In this document: piece by piece, positions 44,680 through 53,199 of the stretch | How the letters are laid out: every line of letters starts with the position of its first letter | How positions within the stretch are numbered: position 1 is the first letter of the stretch | Assembly: GCF_014204515.1 (NCBI RefSeq) | Contig: NZ_JACHLI010000006.1 | Location: forward strand, 124,001-188,000 | Source: Pseudomonas nitroreducens | GTDB lineage: Bacteria; Pseudomonadota; Gammaproteobacteria; Pseudomonadales; Pseudomonadaceae | DNA length: 64,000 nucleotides | Direction of reading: 5' to 3' | Position numbers and translations under genes: made by a program | Notes under the pieces: generated by a model | Database searches by the model: none | The model's input: only the letters and a program-made list of their open reading frames with translations | Told to the model about the DNA's origin: nothing

Positions 44680-45540
44680 TCAGGCGCGCTGGGCAGCCGG
44701 TGCGCGGACCTTGGCCAGCAGGATCAGGGCGATCCCGCCCAGTACCGCCAGGGACACCAGCGCCAGGCGCAGGCTGATCGCCTCGCCCAGCAGCGCGGCG
44801 CCGGAGAGGGCGGCGAGGATCGGCACGCTCAACTGCACCGAGGCGCCCTGGATCGCCGAAAGGCCCGGCAGCGCGCTGTACCAGATGGCGTAGCCGATGC
44901 CTGAGGCCACCGCGCCGGACAGCACGGCATAGACGATGCCCAGCGTGTCCACCCGCAGATCGGCGTGGAAGAACGCTGCCAGCAGCGCGGCGAAGGCGAT
45001 GGCGCGGACGAAGTTGCCGCTGCTGATCGCCAGCGGATCGCTGCCCCGGCGGCCCAGCAGCGAGTAGAGCCCCCAGGCCACGCCCGACAGCAGCATCAGC
45101 AGCGCGCCGGCCAGCGGTGGCGCGCTGGCACCGGGCAGCAGCTGGGCGAGCAGCCCGCCCAGGGCCAGCAGCAAACCGACCAGCGCCTGTCCGTGCAGGC
45201 GTTCGCCGCGCAGCAGGCCGACCAGGATCATGGTCACCTGTACCGCGCCGAACAGCAGCAGTGCACCGGTGCCGGCGTCCAGTTGCACGTAGGCGTAGGA
45301 GAAGGCCGCGGCGTAGACGAACAGTGCCGCCGCCGCGCGCCAGTTGCCGCCTTCGCTGGCCACGCGACGGCGCAGTTTCAGCAGCAGGGCGAGCATCAGC
45401 GCGCCGGAGAGGATGCGGATGCCGGTGAAGCTCACCGCGTCGATGCTGGTGGCCTTCAGGGCCAGGCGACAGAGGATGGAGTTGCCGGCGAAGGCGACCA
45501 TCGCCAGGCCGGTGAGGCTCAGGGTGCGGCTGGAAGGCAT
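44680..45540 (-). CDS. EamA/DMT-family transporter
   Basis: 286 aa with ten hydrophobic segments in two EamA repeats (GLAMVAFAGNSILCRLAL at the first; GVAWGLYSLLGRRGSDPL at the second). The C-terminus is short and basic. Substrate unknown. It lies downstream of the pedR1-like gene on the same strand, 27 bp away, a place where KT2440 has the sensor gene pedS1. Confidence 0.82.
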   Translation of the reverse strand: MPSSRTLSLTGLAMVAFAGNSILCRLALKATSIDAVSFTGIRILSGALMLALLLKLRRRVASEGGNWRAAAALFVYAAAFSYAYVQLDAGTGALLLFGAVQVTMILVGLLRGERLHGQALVGLLLALGGLLAQLLPGASAPPLAGALLMLLSGVAWGLYSLLGRRGSDPLAISSGNFVRAIAFAALLAAFFHADLRVDTLGIVYAVLSGAVASGIGYAIWYSALPGLSAIQGASVQLSVPILAALSGAALLGEAISLRLALVSLAVLGGIALILLAKVRAPAAQRA

Positions 45541-45567
45541 CGAGTGGTTCCCGGTAGCCGAAAAGGG

Positions 45568-46233
45568 TCAGCGGCGCAGGTAGGCCGCAAAGTCGATATC
45601 GCCTGCGCAGAGGATGGCCTGCACGCGGTTGTGCACCTTCAGCTTGCGCAGGATCGCCGAGACGTGGGCCTTCACCGTGGTTTCGGCGATCTCCAGGTGG
45701 TAGGCGATCTGCTTGTTGGACTCGCCCTTGGTCATCCGCTCCAGCACCAGCAACTGCTTGCGGGTCAGCGCCTGCAGCAGTTCCGGCGGGATGCTGTGGT
45801 CCTCCTGGCCGCTGCGGCGCGGCGAGGATTTCTGCGTGCGGATGATGTCCGACGGCAGGTAGACGTTGCCGTTAAGGATCTGCTCGATGGCCTCGGTCAT
45901 CTGCACGCGCGGCGAGGATTTGGTGATGAAACCCACGGCACCGTAAGTGATGGCTTGCAGCACGACCTGCTTGTCCTGCTCGGCGGAGACGATCACCACC
46001 GGGATGGTCGGCGCCTCGTTGCGCAGGTTCATCAGGCCGTTGAGGCCGTGCATGCCGGGCATGTTCAGGTCGAGCAGGATGAGGTCGAGGTCGTCGTGCT
46101 CCTGGGTCAGGCCCAGGGCGCTGTCGAGGTCGGCGGTCTCCATCACTTCACTGCCGGGGAAGCCATCGGCGATGACGTTGTGGATGGCCTCGCGGAACAG
46201 CGGGTGATCGTCGGCGATCAGGATCTTGTACAT
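45568..46233 (-). CDS. erbR: LuxR-type response regulator PedR1/ErbR (AgmR)
   Basis: 221 aa. Receiver domain with Asp8, Asp9 and phosphorylation site Asp55 (LILLDLNMPG) and Lys in GFITKSS; C-terminal NarL-type helix-turn-helix (SNKQIAYHLEIAETTVKAHVSAILRKL). The sequence matches, as I remember it, P. aeruginosa AgmR/ErbR almost throughout. That protein activates ethanol oxidation and PQQ genes. ATG 46233 is preferred to GTG 46242. No histidine kinase gene lies beside it in this window, so its partner must be elsewhere. Confidence 0.87.
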   Translation of the reverse strand: MYKILIADDHPLFREAIHNVIADGFPGSEVMETADLDSALGLTQEHDDLDLILLDLNMPGMHGLNGLMNLRNEAPTIPVVIVSAEQDKQVVLQAITYGAVGFITKSSPRVQMTEAIEQILNGNVYLPSDIIRTQKSSPRRSGQEDHSIPPELLQALTRKQLLVLERMTKGESNKQIAYHLEIAETTVKAHVSAILRKLKVHNRVQAILCAGDIDFAAYLRR

Positions 46234-46275
46234 GGCCTGCACCTCGTTGTTGTCGTTATGGGCGGTGATCGCAAG

Positions 46276-46851
46276 TTACTGCAGGGGCTGCGGCTGGGCG
46301 TCCTGCAGGGGCAGTCCGGCCTGTTCCCAGGCGTCGATACCGTCACGGTACCAGTAGAGGCTGGCGTAGCCCAGCGCGTGTGCGCGGCGGATGGCGTTCC
46401 AGCTCATCCAGCAGTCGGAGCGGCAGTAGAACACCAGCGGGCGCTTGGCATCGCCGTCGGTGAGGCGGGCCAGGTTCTGTTCGAGGTAGGCCTGCCACTG
46501 CGGCTCCAGGGTGCCGGTGCCGACGTTGGCCAGCCACAGGCTGCCGGGCAGGTTGCGGTGCTGTTCGTCCGCGACGAACCGGCCGTTGAGGAAGGTGCGG
46601 CGGTAGACGTCCACCAGCCGCGTCTGCGGTTCGCGCTGGAGCAGTTGCTGCAGCGCGGGTGTGTCGAGGGTGGTGGCGTGCTCGGCGGAAGGTGGCGTCG
46701 GGCTGCGGTACTGGGCCAGGCGGTAGCCGTCGGCGGAAAACAGCGGCGCGTCCTCGGCCTGCGCAGTCGGCAGCGCGAGGGCAAGGCTGAGCAGGCACGC
46801 GGCTAGGCAGCCGCTCACATGGCCGGGCAGGGCAGGAGCAAGGCGAGGCAT
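46276..46851 (-). CDS. PQQ-catabolism-associated rhodanese-like protein with CxxxCW motif
   Basis: 191 aa with a signal peptide (about 1-32, cleaved after AQA). The rhodanese-like C-terminal part contains FYCRSDCWMSWNAIRRAHALGY, giving Cys143 and Cys147-Trp148, and YWYRDGIDAWEQAGLPL. This family is found only beside PQQ alcohol dehydrogenase clusters. The molecular task is unknown; redox or sulfur transfer in the periplasm is a guess. A ped box lies 89-103 bp upstream of its start. Confidence 0.83.
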   Translation of the reverse strand: MPRLAPALPGHVSGCLAACLLSLALALPTAQAEDAPLFSADGYRLAQYRSPTPPSAEHATTLDTPALQQLLQREPQTRLVDVYRRTFLNGRFVADEQHRNLPGSLWLANVGTGTLEPQWQAYLEQNLARLTDGDAKRPLVFYCRSDCWMSWNAIRRAHALGYASLYWYRDGIDAWEQAGLPLQDAQPQPLQ

Positions 46852-46939
46852 GGCGGTATCTCTTTTAGTTCTTCTTGTAATGGCTATTAGAGGCCGGCTG
46901 TGCGGCTTTGGAAATTCGACGTCCGGAGGGGCGAACCGC

Positions 46940-46954
46940 TACCAAAGTAGTAGG
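46940..46954 (-). promoter_or_regulatory. ped box 1, upstream of the CxxxCW gene
   Basis: TACCAAAGTAGTAGG on the plus strand. It is one of five near-identical sites in the island (others start at 50830, 55971, 59509 and 62260), each upstream of an apparent first gene. It lies in the 105-bp gap between the permease and the CxxxCW gene, which suggests a separate promoter for the latter and pedR1. Confidence 0.65.
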
Positions 46955-46956
46955 TT

Positions 46957-47775
46957 TCAGCCCTTGCGCAGGGCGGCGTGCTGCGGGTTGAAAGTGAGCA
47001 CGGCGAGACCGGCGAAGAGCAGCGTCAGCCCCAGGCAGACGCCCGTGGCGAGCAGGTTGAAGCGCTCGTACAGCGCGAAGCGCACCAGCTCCACGGCGTG
47101 GCTGAACGGGTTCAGCGCGCACAGCCAGTACAGCCACTGGCTGGCCTCGCGCATCTTCCACAGCGGGTAGAGCGCGGAGGAGAGGAAGAACAGCGGGAAG
47201 ATGACGAAATTCATCACCCCGGCGAAGTTCTCCAGCTGGCGGATGCCGTTGGACAGCAGCAACCCCAGCGCGCCCAGCAGCAGGGCCGCCAGCAGCAAGG
47301 CCGGCAGCGCGGCGAGCAGCCCCAGGGGCGGCGGCTGCACGCCATACAGCCAGGCGATCAGCAGGAAGGCATAGACCTGCAGCAGCGACACCAGCGCGGT
47401 GGCCAGCAGCTTGCTGGCGAGCAGGAAGGCGCGCGGCAGCGGGCTGGTCAGCAGCACACGCATGCTGCCCATCTCGCGGTCGTAGACCATCGACAGCGAG
47501 CCCTGCATGCCGTTGAACAGCAGGATCATGCAGCACAGCCCCGGCACTATGTAGGTCTCGTAGGTGACGTAGGTGTCGTACGGCTGGATGATCGAGATGC
47601 CCAGCGCGGCGCGGAAACCGGCGGCGAACACCAGCAGCCAGAGCAGCGGCCGCACCAGCGCGCTGAGAAAGCGCGAGCGCTGCAGGACGAAGCGCAGCCA
47701 CTCGCGCATGACGATGCCGCACAGGCACTGCCAGTAGGCGGCGGGGCCCAGGCGCGGGTTTCCCAGGGCGCTCAT
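46957..47775 (-). CDS. pedC: ABC transporter permease of the PQQ alcohol system (PedC type)
   Basis: 272 aa, ABC-2 type permease with six hydrophobic segments and the conserved GMQGSLSMVYDREMGSMRVLLTSPLPR loop and ALYPLWKM segment. Together with the ATPase encoded just upstream it would form an exporter-like complex. The family is tied to PQQ alcohol dehydrogenase clusters. The start overlaps the ATPase stop by 4 bp. The transported molecule is unknown. Confidence 0.85.
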   Translation of the reverse strand: MSALGNPRLGPAAYWQCLCGIVMREWLRFVLQRSRFLSALVRPLLWLLVFAAGFRAALGISIIQPYDTYVTYETYIVPGLCCMILLFNGMQGSLSMVYDREMGSMRVLLTSPLPRAFLLASKLLATALVSLLQVYAFLLIAWLYGVQPPPLGLLAALPALLLAALLLGALGLLLSNGIRQLENFAGVMNFVIFPLFFLSSALYPLWKMREASQWLYWLCALNPFSHAVELVRFALYERFNLLATGVCLGLTLLFAGLAVLTFNPQHAALRKG

Positions 47776-48548
47776 GCGCAGGCCTCCAGGCGCGTCAGGC
47801 GCTGGAAGGCGCGTTCGAGATTGCCGGCGTCAGGTGCGCAGATGTCCCGCGCCTCGCCACGGGCGACCAGGCGGCCACGGTCGAGCACCAGCAGCGCATC
47901 GTCGTCGCGTACTTCATCCAGCAGGTGAGTGGTCCAGAGCACCGCCAGGCCGTCTTCGCGGCACAGCCGGCGGACATGGTTGTTGAGCGCCTGGCGGGCT
48001 GCCGGGTCGAGGCCGACGCTGGCTTCGTCGAGCAGCAGCAGGCGCGGGCGATGCAGTAGCGCACGGGCGATCTCCACCCGCCGACGATGCCCGCCATTGA
48101 GCGCGCGGACCTTGTCGCGGCGGCGCTCCTGCAACTGCTGCCGGGCCAGTTCGGCGTCGATCCGCTCGTTCGCCACGCTGCGCGGCAGGCCGTGCAGGGC
48201 GGCGTGGTAACGCAGGTTCTGCTCCACGCTCAGGTCCAGGTCCAGGGTGCTCTGCTGGAACACCACGCCCAGTTCCCGCAGGGCCAGGCGCGGCTGGCGA
48301 CGCAGGCTGCAACCGAGCACCTCGATCTCGCCCTGCTGCAGATCGTAGAGGCGGGTGAGCAGGGCGATGAGGGTGGACTTGCCGGCGCCGTTGGGGCCGA
48401 GCAGGGCGGTGAAGCGCCCGGCCGGCAGCTCGAACGCCAGGCCGTCGAGGGCGCGGCGCAGGCCATAGGAGAAACCGACGTCGCGCACCGCCAGCGCATT
48501 CAAGGGGGATGCGTTCATGGCGGAGGCGTTCATGGCAGGTGCGCTCAT
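47772..48548 (-). CDS. ABC transporter ATP-binding protein of the PQQ alcohol system
   Basis: 258 aa. Walker A is LLGPNGAGKSTL, Walker B LLLLDEASVGLD. The signature motif reads LNGGHRRRVEIARAL instead of LSGGQ. The N-terminus has three repeats of a Met-Asn-Ala-Ser type (MSAPAMNASAMNASPLNAL), so translation could also begin at the second or third Met. It is coupled to the propeller gene (4-bp overlap) and to the permease gene (4-bp overlap). Confidence 0.86.
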   Translation of the reverse strand: MSAPAMNASAMNASPLNALAVRDVGFSYGLRRALDGLAFELPAGRFTALLGPNGAGKSTLIALLTRLYDLQQGEIEVLGCSLRRQPRLALRELGVVFQQSTLDLDLSVEQNLRYHAALHGLPRSVANERIDAELARQQLQERRRDKVRALNGGHRRRVEIARALLHRPRLLLLDEASVGLDPAARQALNNHVRRLCREDGLAVLWTTHLLDEVRDDDALLVLDRGRLVARGEARDICAPDAGNLERAFQRLTRLEACA

Positions 48549-49528
48549 GGCGTCACCACCACGCCCCAGGGATAGCGGCCGACCTTGATCGATTTGGTGA
48601 CCTTGCGCGAGTCGACGTCGATCACCGACACATCACCGCTGACACCGTTGGTGGCCAGCAGGGTCTTCTCGTCCGGCGTAAAGGCCAGGTGCCAGACGCG
48701 GCGGCCCACCAGCAGGTAGTCGAGCACCTCGAAGGTCTTCGCATCCACCACCGCCACGTGGTTGGCCGGGCCGAGGGCGACGAAGGCGTACTGGCCGTCG
48801 CGGGTCAGCTGCACGCCCACCGGCTGCACCTTGTCCGGGTGCACGCCCTTGATCTCGAAGCGCAGGGTCTTGAGGATCTTGCGGGTGGCGGTGTCGACCA
48901 CGCTGACGGTGCCGCCGATCTCCGCCGAGACCCAGACCTGCGAGCCGTCGTGGGTGAACTCGGCATGGCGCGGGCGCTGGTCCACCAGGGTGCTGTCCAC
49001 CAGCTTCTGCGTCGAGGTGTCGATCCAGTGCAACATGTTGGTGGTTTCGCTGGTGTTCACCGCCCACTTGCCGTCCGGGCTCACTGCCATGCCTTCGGGT
49101 TCGACGCCGACGTCGATCTGCCCGAGTACCTGGGCGGTCTGGGTGTCGACCACGGTGACCAGCGCATCGTCCTCGTTGGAAACGTACAGCCAGCGGTCAT
49201 TGGGGTGCAGGGCGAACTGCTCGGGATCGGCGCCCGAGGGCAGCTGTCTGATGATCTTGCGCGTGGCGAGGTCGAGCACCTGCACGGTGTCCGAGTCGCT
49301 CGCGCAGATATACAGCAGCTTGTTGTCGTGGGACAGCGCCAGCCCGCGCGGGCGCTTGCCGGTGTCGATGGTGCCGGTGACGGTCATCGTGTCCAGGTCG
49401 ATGACGCTGAGGTTGTTGTCCTTCTCGTTGGATACGTAGGCCGTGGCGGCGAAGGCGGGCGGCACCAGCCCGAGGGCGAGACTCAGGCAGGAGAGGGCAA
49501 GCAGGCGGGGCATGGGCAGGGTCCTCAT
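48545..49528 (-). CDS. YVTN-type beta-propeller protein of the PQQ alcohol system
   Basis: 327 aa from ATG 49528, with a signal peptide (about 1-27, PPAFAATA). The remainder is a seven-bladed propeller of YVTN repeats (AYVSNEKDNNLSVIDLDTMTV; LYVSNEDDALVTVVDTQT; and others). Periplasmic. Proteins of this family occur beside the PQQ-associated ABC transporter; the role is unknown. It is 11 bp downstream of the binding protein gene. Confidence 0.84.
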   Translation of the reverse strand: MRTLPMPRLLALSCLSLALGLVPPAFAATAYVSNEKDNNLSVIDLDTMTVTGTIDTGKRPRGLALSHDNKLLYICASDSDTVQVLDLATRKIIRQLPSGADPEQFALHPNDRWLYVSNEDDALVTVVDTQTAQVLGQIDVGVEPEGMAVSPDGKWAVNTSETTNMLHWIDTSTQKLVDSTLVDQRPRHAEFTHDGSQVWVSAEIGGTVSVVDTATRKILKTLRFEIKGVHPDKVQPVGVQLTRDGQYAFVALGPANHVAVVDAKTFEVLDYLLVGRRVWHLAFTPDEKTLLATNGVSGDVSVIDVDSRKVTKSIKVGRYPWGVVVTP

Positions 49529-49539
49529 GGGAGTTCTTC

Positions 49540-50742
49540 TTATGGGGTGGCTTCGGCGAGATGGCACCGGCTTTCCGGTGCGTCGAGGCCGAGGCTGTCG
49601 AGTTCGCTGGCGGGGTGCAGGAAGCCTTCCTGCGGCGAGGTGCTGACCAGCGCGCGCGGCTGCACCAGCGGGATCGGCTGGCGCAGCTGGCCGTCCCAGG
49701 GGCGGAAGCCGAGCTTGTAGCCCTTGAAGCCGTCCAGCGGCAGGTCGGGGGACAGCGACAGCTTGCGGATCGCCTGCGGGTCGGCATCACGCAGCCGCGT
49801 CACGGCGCTGGCGATGCTGCGCACGGCGATCCAGGCGGCGAAGTCACGGTCGTTCATCCAGCGCCCGGCGTGCTCCTCGAAGCGCTTCTGCAGCTGCGCG
49901 GCGCCGTAGGTTTCCACGGTCTTGTGCCAGCCCGTGGCGACCAACCCCTGGGTGCCAGCCACCGGGCGCGGCAGCCAGGTGTTGTAGGGCACGTATTCGC
50001 CGAAGTCGCCGTGCTCGTCGGCCACCAGCACAGCGTCGTAGTCCTCGCTGGACTGGGTGAACAGCGCCATGTCGGCCTGGGCGCTGCGGCGCTGGTCGTT
50101 GTCGAAGGTGAAAGGTTTCTCCTCGACGATCTTCGCCCCGAAACGCTTGGCCGAGCGGCGCAGGGCGTTGGCGTAGAGGGTGTCTTCCGGGCGCTGGCCG
50201 ACGATCAGCAGCCAGCGTGTCCACTTGCGCAGCACCAGGAACTGGGTGAGCGCGTCGGTCAGCATCAGCCGGCTGGGCAGGGTGTGCAGCACGTTCACTG
50301 CGCAGTCGCTGGCGCGCAGTTCGTCATCGGCGGCGCCGGTGTTGAACAGCAGGCTGTCCGGCAGCGCAGTGGCCAGTTGGCGCAGTTGGTCCGCCGGGGC
50401 GTTGACCACGAACAGGCGCAGGCCGGCATCGTGCAGGCGTTTGGCTTCAGCCAGCAGCTTGTCTGGAGTGTCGGAGCTGGCGGCCTCCAGGCTGTAGCGC
50501 TGCTTGAGGAAGCGCCCGGTGCTGTTGCTGTCGGTGATCGCCAGCTCCGCGCCGCGCAGCCCGGCGTCGGTGGGTTCGGGGATGACGTTGGACAGCAGTG
50601 GGCCGGGGTCGGGCGTGTAGCCCAGGTAGCCGATGCGGATGTCCAGGGCGGCGGCATCCTCCGCACGGGCGTCGAGGCTGAAGGCGGCGGCGCAGGCAAC
50701 CGCCAGCAGATAGACCACGCCGTGCAGGACGAACTGGCGCAT
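49540..50742 (-). CDS. ABC transporter substrate-binding protein of the PQQ alcohol system
   Basis: 400 aa with a signal peptide (about 1-27, ARAED). The rest resembles branched-chain amino acid type periplasmic binding proteins (IRIGYLGYTPDP; RGAELAITDSNSTGRFL; DALTQFLVLRKWTRWLLIVGQ). ATG 50742 follows AAAGGAATC. First gene of a five-gene minus-strand unit ending with the permease, with a ped box 87 bp upstream. The ligand is unknown, possibly an alcohol or a product of its oxidation. Confidence 0.83.
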   Translation of the reverse strand: MRQFVLHGVVYLLAVACAAAFSLDARAEDAAALDIRIGYLGYTPDPGPLLSNVIPEPTDAGLRGAELAITDSNSTGRFLKQRYSLEAASSDTPDKLLAEAKRLHDAGLRLFVVNAPADQLRQLATALPDSLLFNTGAADDELRASDCAVNVLHTLPSRLMLTDALTQFLVLRKWTRWLLIVGQRPEDTLYANALRRSAKRFGAKIVEEKPFTFDNDQRRSAQADMALFTQSSEDYDAVLVADEHGDFGEYVPYNTWLPRPVAGTQGLVATGWHKTVETYGAAQLQKRFEEHAGRWMNDRDFAAWIAVRSIASAVTRLRDADPQAIRKLSLSPDLPLDGFKGYKLGFRPWDGQLRQPIPLVQPRALVSTSPQEGFLHPASELDSLGLDAPESRCHLAEATP

Positions 50743-50829
50743 GGGGCGATTCCTTTTCTGGTTCTTGTGCGGCCAGCATAGGAAGCGCCAGGGGTGCGGC
50801 AAATATGCAGAAAGTAGCGGTTGGGGCAG

Positions 50830-50844
50830 TACCAAGGTAGTAGG
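50830..50844. promoter_or_regulatory. ped box 2, between binding protein gene and pedS2 unit
   Basis: TACCAAGGTAGTAGG. It lies 87 bp upstream of the minus-strand ABC unit and 59 bp upstream of the plus-strand 52-aa gene, so it may serve both. Confidence 0.66.
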
Positions 50845-50903
50845 TCGCGCACCGCGCCCGCGGCCTAGGATGGCGCTACAAGAACCAGAAGAGGAGCGTC
50901 GCC

Positions 50904-51062
50904 ATGCGTATCGCCGTCACCCTCGTCCTGCCGATCCTGCTGATGCTCAGCCTGTTCGGCTTCGACTTCCTCTACACCCGCAACGGCTACCTGCCGGCAG
51001 CCGAATTGCGCGCGCCCGTGGCGCCGGTCGGCTGCCTCACGACCTGCCGCAGCGTCCCCTAG
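50904..51062 (+). CDS. 52-residue single-span membrane peptide preceding pedS2
   Basis: 52 aa. The first 25 residues form one hydrophobic helix (MRIAVTLVLPILLMLSLFGF at the start); the C-terminus carries GCLTTCRSVP with two Cys. The ribosome site AGAGGAG is strong and 8 bp from the ATG. Its TAG is directly followed by the pedS2 ATG, so the two are translationally linked. No family is recognised; a lipoprotein-like or sensor-associated role is possible. It is easily missed in annotation because of size. Confidence 0.65.
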   Translation: MRIAVTLVLPILLMLSLFGFDFLYTRNGYLPAAELRAPVAPVGCLTTCRSVP

Positions 51063-52343
51063 ATGTCCGCGCTGTGGCGGATCAACCTGCTGGTCGCGCT
51101 GTTCTTCGGCCTGCTCGCCGCGGTGTGCCTGGCGGTGCTGCTGCACCAGGGCAACGATGATGTACGCCGCGAGATGGAGGCCGCCCGTGGCGTGCTCGAC
51201 TACCTGCGCGAAGCGGCGCAGCGCGACCCCGCCAGCCTCGACCCCGACCTCACCGCCGGCCTGCGCCATGTGCGCGTACGCTGGCTGGACGCCACTGCGC
51301 CGGTGGCGCCTTCCGGGCTGGACGACTGGCTGGCTGCGCGCCTGTATCCCGACCTGCCGGCGCCGACCCTGCTGACCCTCGCCGACGGCCGCCGCGTGCA
51401 GCTGAGCCTCGATCCGCGCGACGAGATCGACGAGGTACGCGATTCGCTGGTGCAGTTGCTGGTGCTGTTCGGCGTTTCCCTGCTGGCCAGCCTCTTGGCG
51501 ATCCGCTGGGCGGTGCGCGGCGGTTTGCGCGTGCTGCAGCAGTTGCAGGATGCGCTGGGCGATGTTTCCCGTGGCGAGTTCCAGGTGCGCCTGGCGGATC
51601 ACTCGCTGCCCGAGGCGCAGCGCCTGGCCAGTGGTTTCAACGGCATGGCGGCGACGCTGGAGAGGGCCTGCGTGGAAAACGCCGAGCTGACCCGCGCGCT
51701 GCTGGCCGTGCAGGAGCGCGAACGCCAGCAACTGGCCCAGGCGCTGCACGACGACATCGGCCAGTACCTGGCCGGTATCCGCGCCCAGGTGTTCCTGCTG
51801 CGCAGCCTGGAGAGCCAGGATGGCCTCGCCTTCGCGACCCTCGACCGCCTGGAGCAGCACTGCCAGGGGCTCAATGAAAGCTTCCGCGCGCTGGTGCGTG
51901 ATCTCTATCCGGTGGTGCTGGAACGGGTCAGCCTGGAGGAGGCGCTGCGCCTGCATGTCGAGCAGTGGCAAGCCAGCCAGGGGGTGGCCTGCCGCTTGCG
52001 CCTGGACCGGCTGCCGGCGCTGCCGTCGATCGCCAAGGCGCATCTGTATCGCCTGTTGCAGGAGGCGCTGACCAACGTCGCCCGGCATGCCGGTGCCCAC
52101 CAGGTGCGCGTGGTGTTGCGTCGGCGCGGTGGCCGTCTTTACCTGTGGGTGCGTGACGATGGCCGTGGCTGCAACGGGCTGCCTCGTGTGGGCATCGGCA
52201 TGCGCTCCATGCGCGAGCGCGCACGCTGCCTGGGTGGCGAGCTGCACCTGCGTCGCCGCCCCGGTGGCGGCTTGGCGCTGCGCCTGTGGATGCCGCTGGC
52301 GGAAGCAACGCTGGAAGGCATCTCGAATGGAGAGCGGGCATGA
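51063..52343 (+). CDS. pedS2: Sensor histidine kinase PedS2 (HisKA_3 type)
   Basis: 426 aa. Two membrane helices (about 7-27 and 129-149) frame a periplasmic sensor domain of about 100 residues; a HAMP-like segment follows. His229 is the phosphorylation site (LAQALHDDIGQYLAGIR). The ATPase domain contains the N box (LLQEALTNVARHA) and G box (RDDGRGCNGLPRVGIGM). In P. putida KT2440 PedS2 senses lanthanides and controls the switch between pedE and pedH; position and context support the same role here. It overlaps pedR2 by 4 bp. Confidence 0.86.
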   Translation: MSALWRINLLVALFFGLLAAVCLAVLLHQGNDDVRREMEAARGVLDYLREAAQRDPASLDPDLTAGLRHVRVRWLDATAPVAPSGLDDWLAARLYPDLPAPTLLTLADGRRVQLSLDPRDEIDEVRDSLVQLLVLFGVSLLASLLAIRWAVRGGLRVLQQLQDALGDVSRGEFQVRLADHSLPEAQRLASGFNGMAATLERACVENAELTRALLAVQERERQQLAQALHDDIGQYLAGIRAQVFLLRSLESQDGLAFATLDRLEQHCQGLNESFRALVRDLYPVVLERVSLEEALRLHVEQWQASQGVACRLRLDRLPALPSIAKAHLYRLLQEALTNVARHAGAHQVRVVLRRRGGRLYLWVRDDGRGCNGLPRVGIGMRSMRERARCLGGELHLRRRPGGGLALRLWMPLAEATLEGISNGERA

Positions 52344-52996
52344 AGATATTGCTGGTGGATGATCATTTCGTGGTGCGCGACGGCATCGCCTCGCTGCTGC
52401 GCGGGTTGATCCCGGAAGTGGAAGTGAGCGAGGCCGCCGATGGCGAAGCCGCGCTGGAGGCGGTGCAGCGCAGCGTGCCCAGCCTGGTCATCCTCGACAT
52501 CGGCCTGCCGGGCATCAGCGGCCTGGAGGTCACCCGCCGGCTGCGCCAGCGCCTGCCGCAACTGCGCGTGCTGTTCTTCAGCATGCACGATGAACTGCCG
52601 CTGGTCCGCCAGGCGCTGGATGCCGGCGCGGCGGGCTATATCACCAAGGGCGCGTCACCGGCGGTGCTGGTGGAGGCGGTGCGGCGCATTCTCGCCGGCC
52701 ACGCCTACATCGAGCAGCCCCTGGCCACCGAGCTGGCGCGCCAGCCCCAGGGCGCCGACGGCCAGGACCCGCGCCTGCAGGGCATGACCCAGCGCGAGTT
52801 CGAAATATTCGTGATGCTCGCCCGCGGCCTGCCGGTACGGCAGGTGGCCGAGCACCTGTGCATCAGCGCGAAGACGGTGTCGAACCACGTCACCCTGCTC
52901 AAGCAGAAGCTGCAGGTGGTGTCCCACGCCGAGCTGGTGCACCTGGCGATCGATACCGGCGTGCTGCGGGTTGGCGGCGAGGCGCTGGTGGGCTGA
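52340..52996 (+). CDS. pedR2: LuxR-type response regulator PedR2
   Basis: 218 aa. Receiver with Asp7, Asp8 and phosphorylation site Asp53 (LVILDIGLPG); Lys in AGYITKGAS; C-terminal helix-turn-helix (LPVRQVAEHLCISAKTVSNHVTLLKQKL). It is the partner of PedS2 by 4-bp overlap. In KT2440 PedR2 activates pedE and represses pedH without lanthanides. It could bind the ped boxes, although ErbR is an equal candidate. Confidence 0.87.
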   Translation: MKILLVDDHFVVRDGIASLLRGLIPEVEVSEAADGEAALEAVQRSVPSLVILDIGLPGISGLEVTRRLRQRLPQLRVLFFSMHDELPLVRQALDAGAAGYITKGASPAVLVEAVRRILAGHAYIEQPLATELARQPQGADGQDPRLQGMTQREFEIFVMLARGLPVRQVAEHLCISAKTVSNHVTLLKQKLQVVSHAELVHLAIDTGVLRVGGEALVG

Positions 52997-53049
52997 CTGT
53001 CCCGGCCGAACAGGCCTTGGCTCACTTCAGACTTACCGGTGAGCACCCG

Positions 53050-53130
53050 GTAGGATGGCGTGGAGCGCAGCGATACCCATCGATACGTGCGCCGACAGCA
53101 TGGGTATCGCTGCGCTCCACCCATCCTACG
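53050..53130. repeat. R3 REP doublet
   Basis: GTAGGATGGCGTGGAGCGCA, short middle, and its inverse ending CCATCCTAC. It lies in the 203-bp convergent gap between pedR2 and the pentapeptide gene; the rest of this gap shows nothing clear. Confidence 0.85.
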
Positions 53131-53199
53131 CAGAGCTCCGTGTCGCTCTGCAATCGGGGCTCTTGCAGCTGCGGAGGCGCCCCGGAGCCAGCCTACGAC

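Noticed and set aside
51063..52996. Histidine kinase and LuxR regulator as NarXL
   Set aside because: They look NarX/NarL-like in type, but the periplasmic domain lacks a recognisable P-box and the genes sit inside the ped island, not beside nar.
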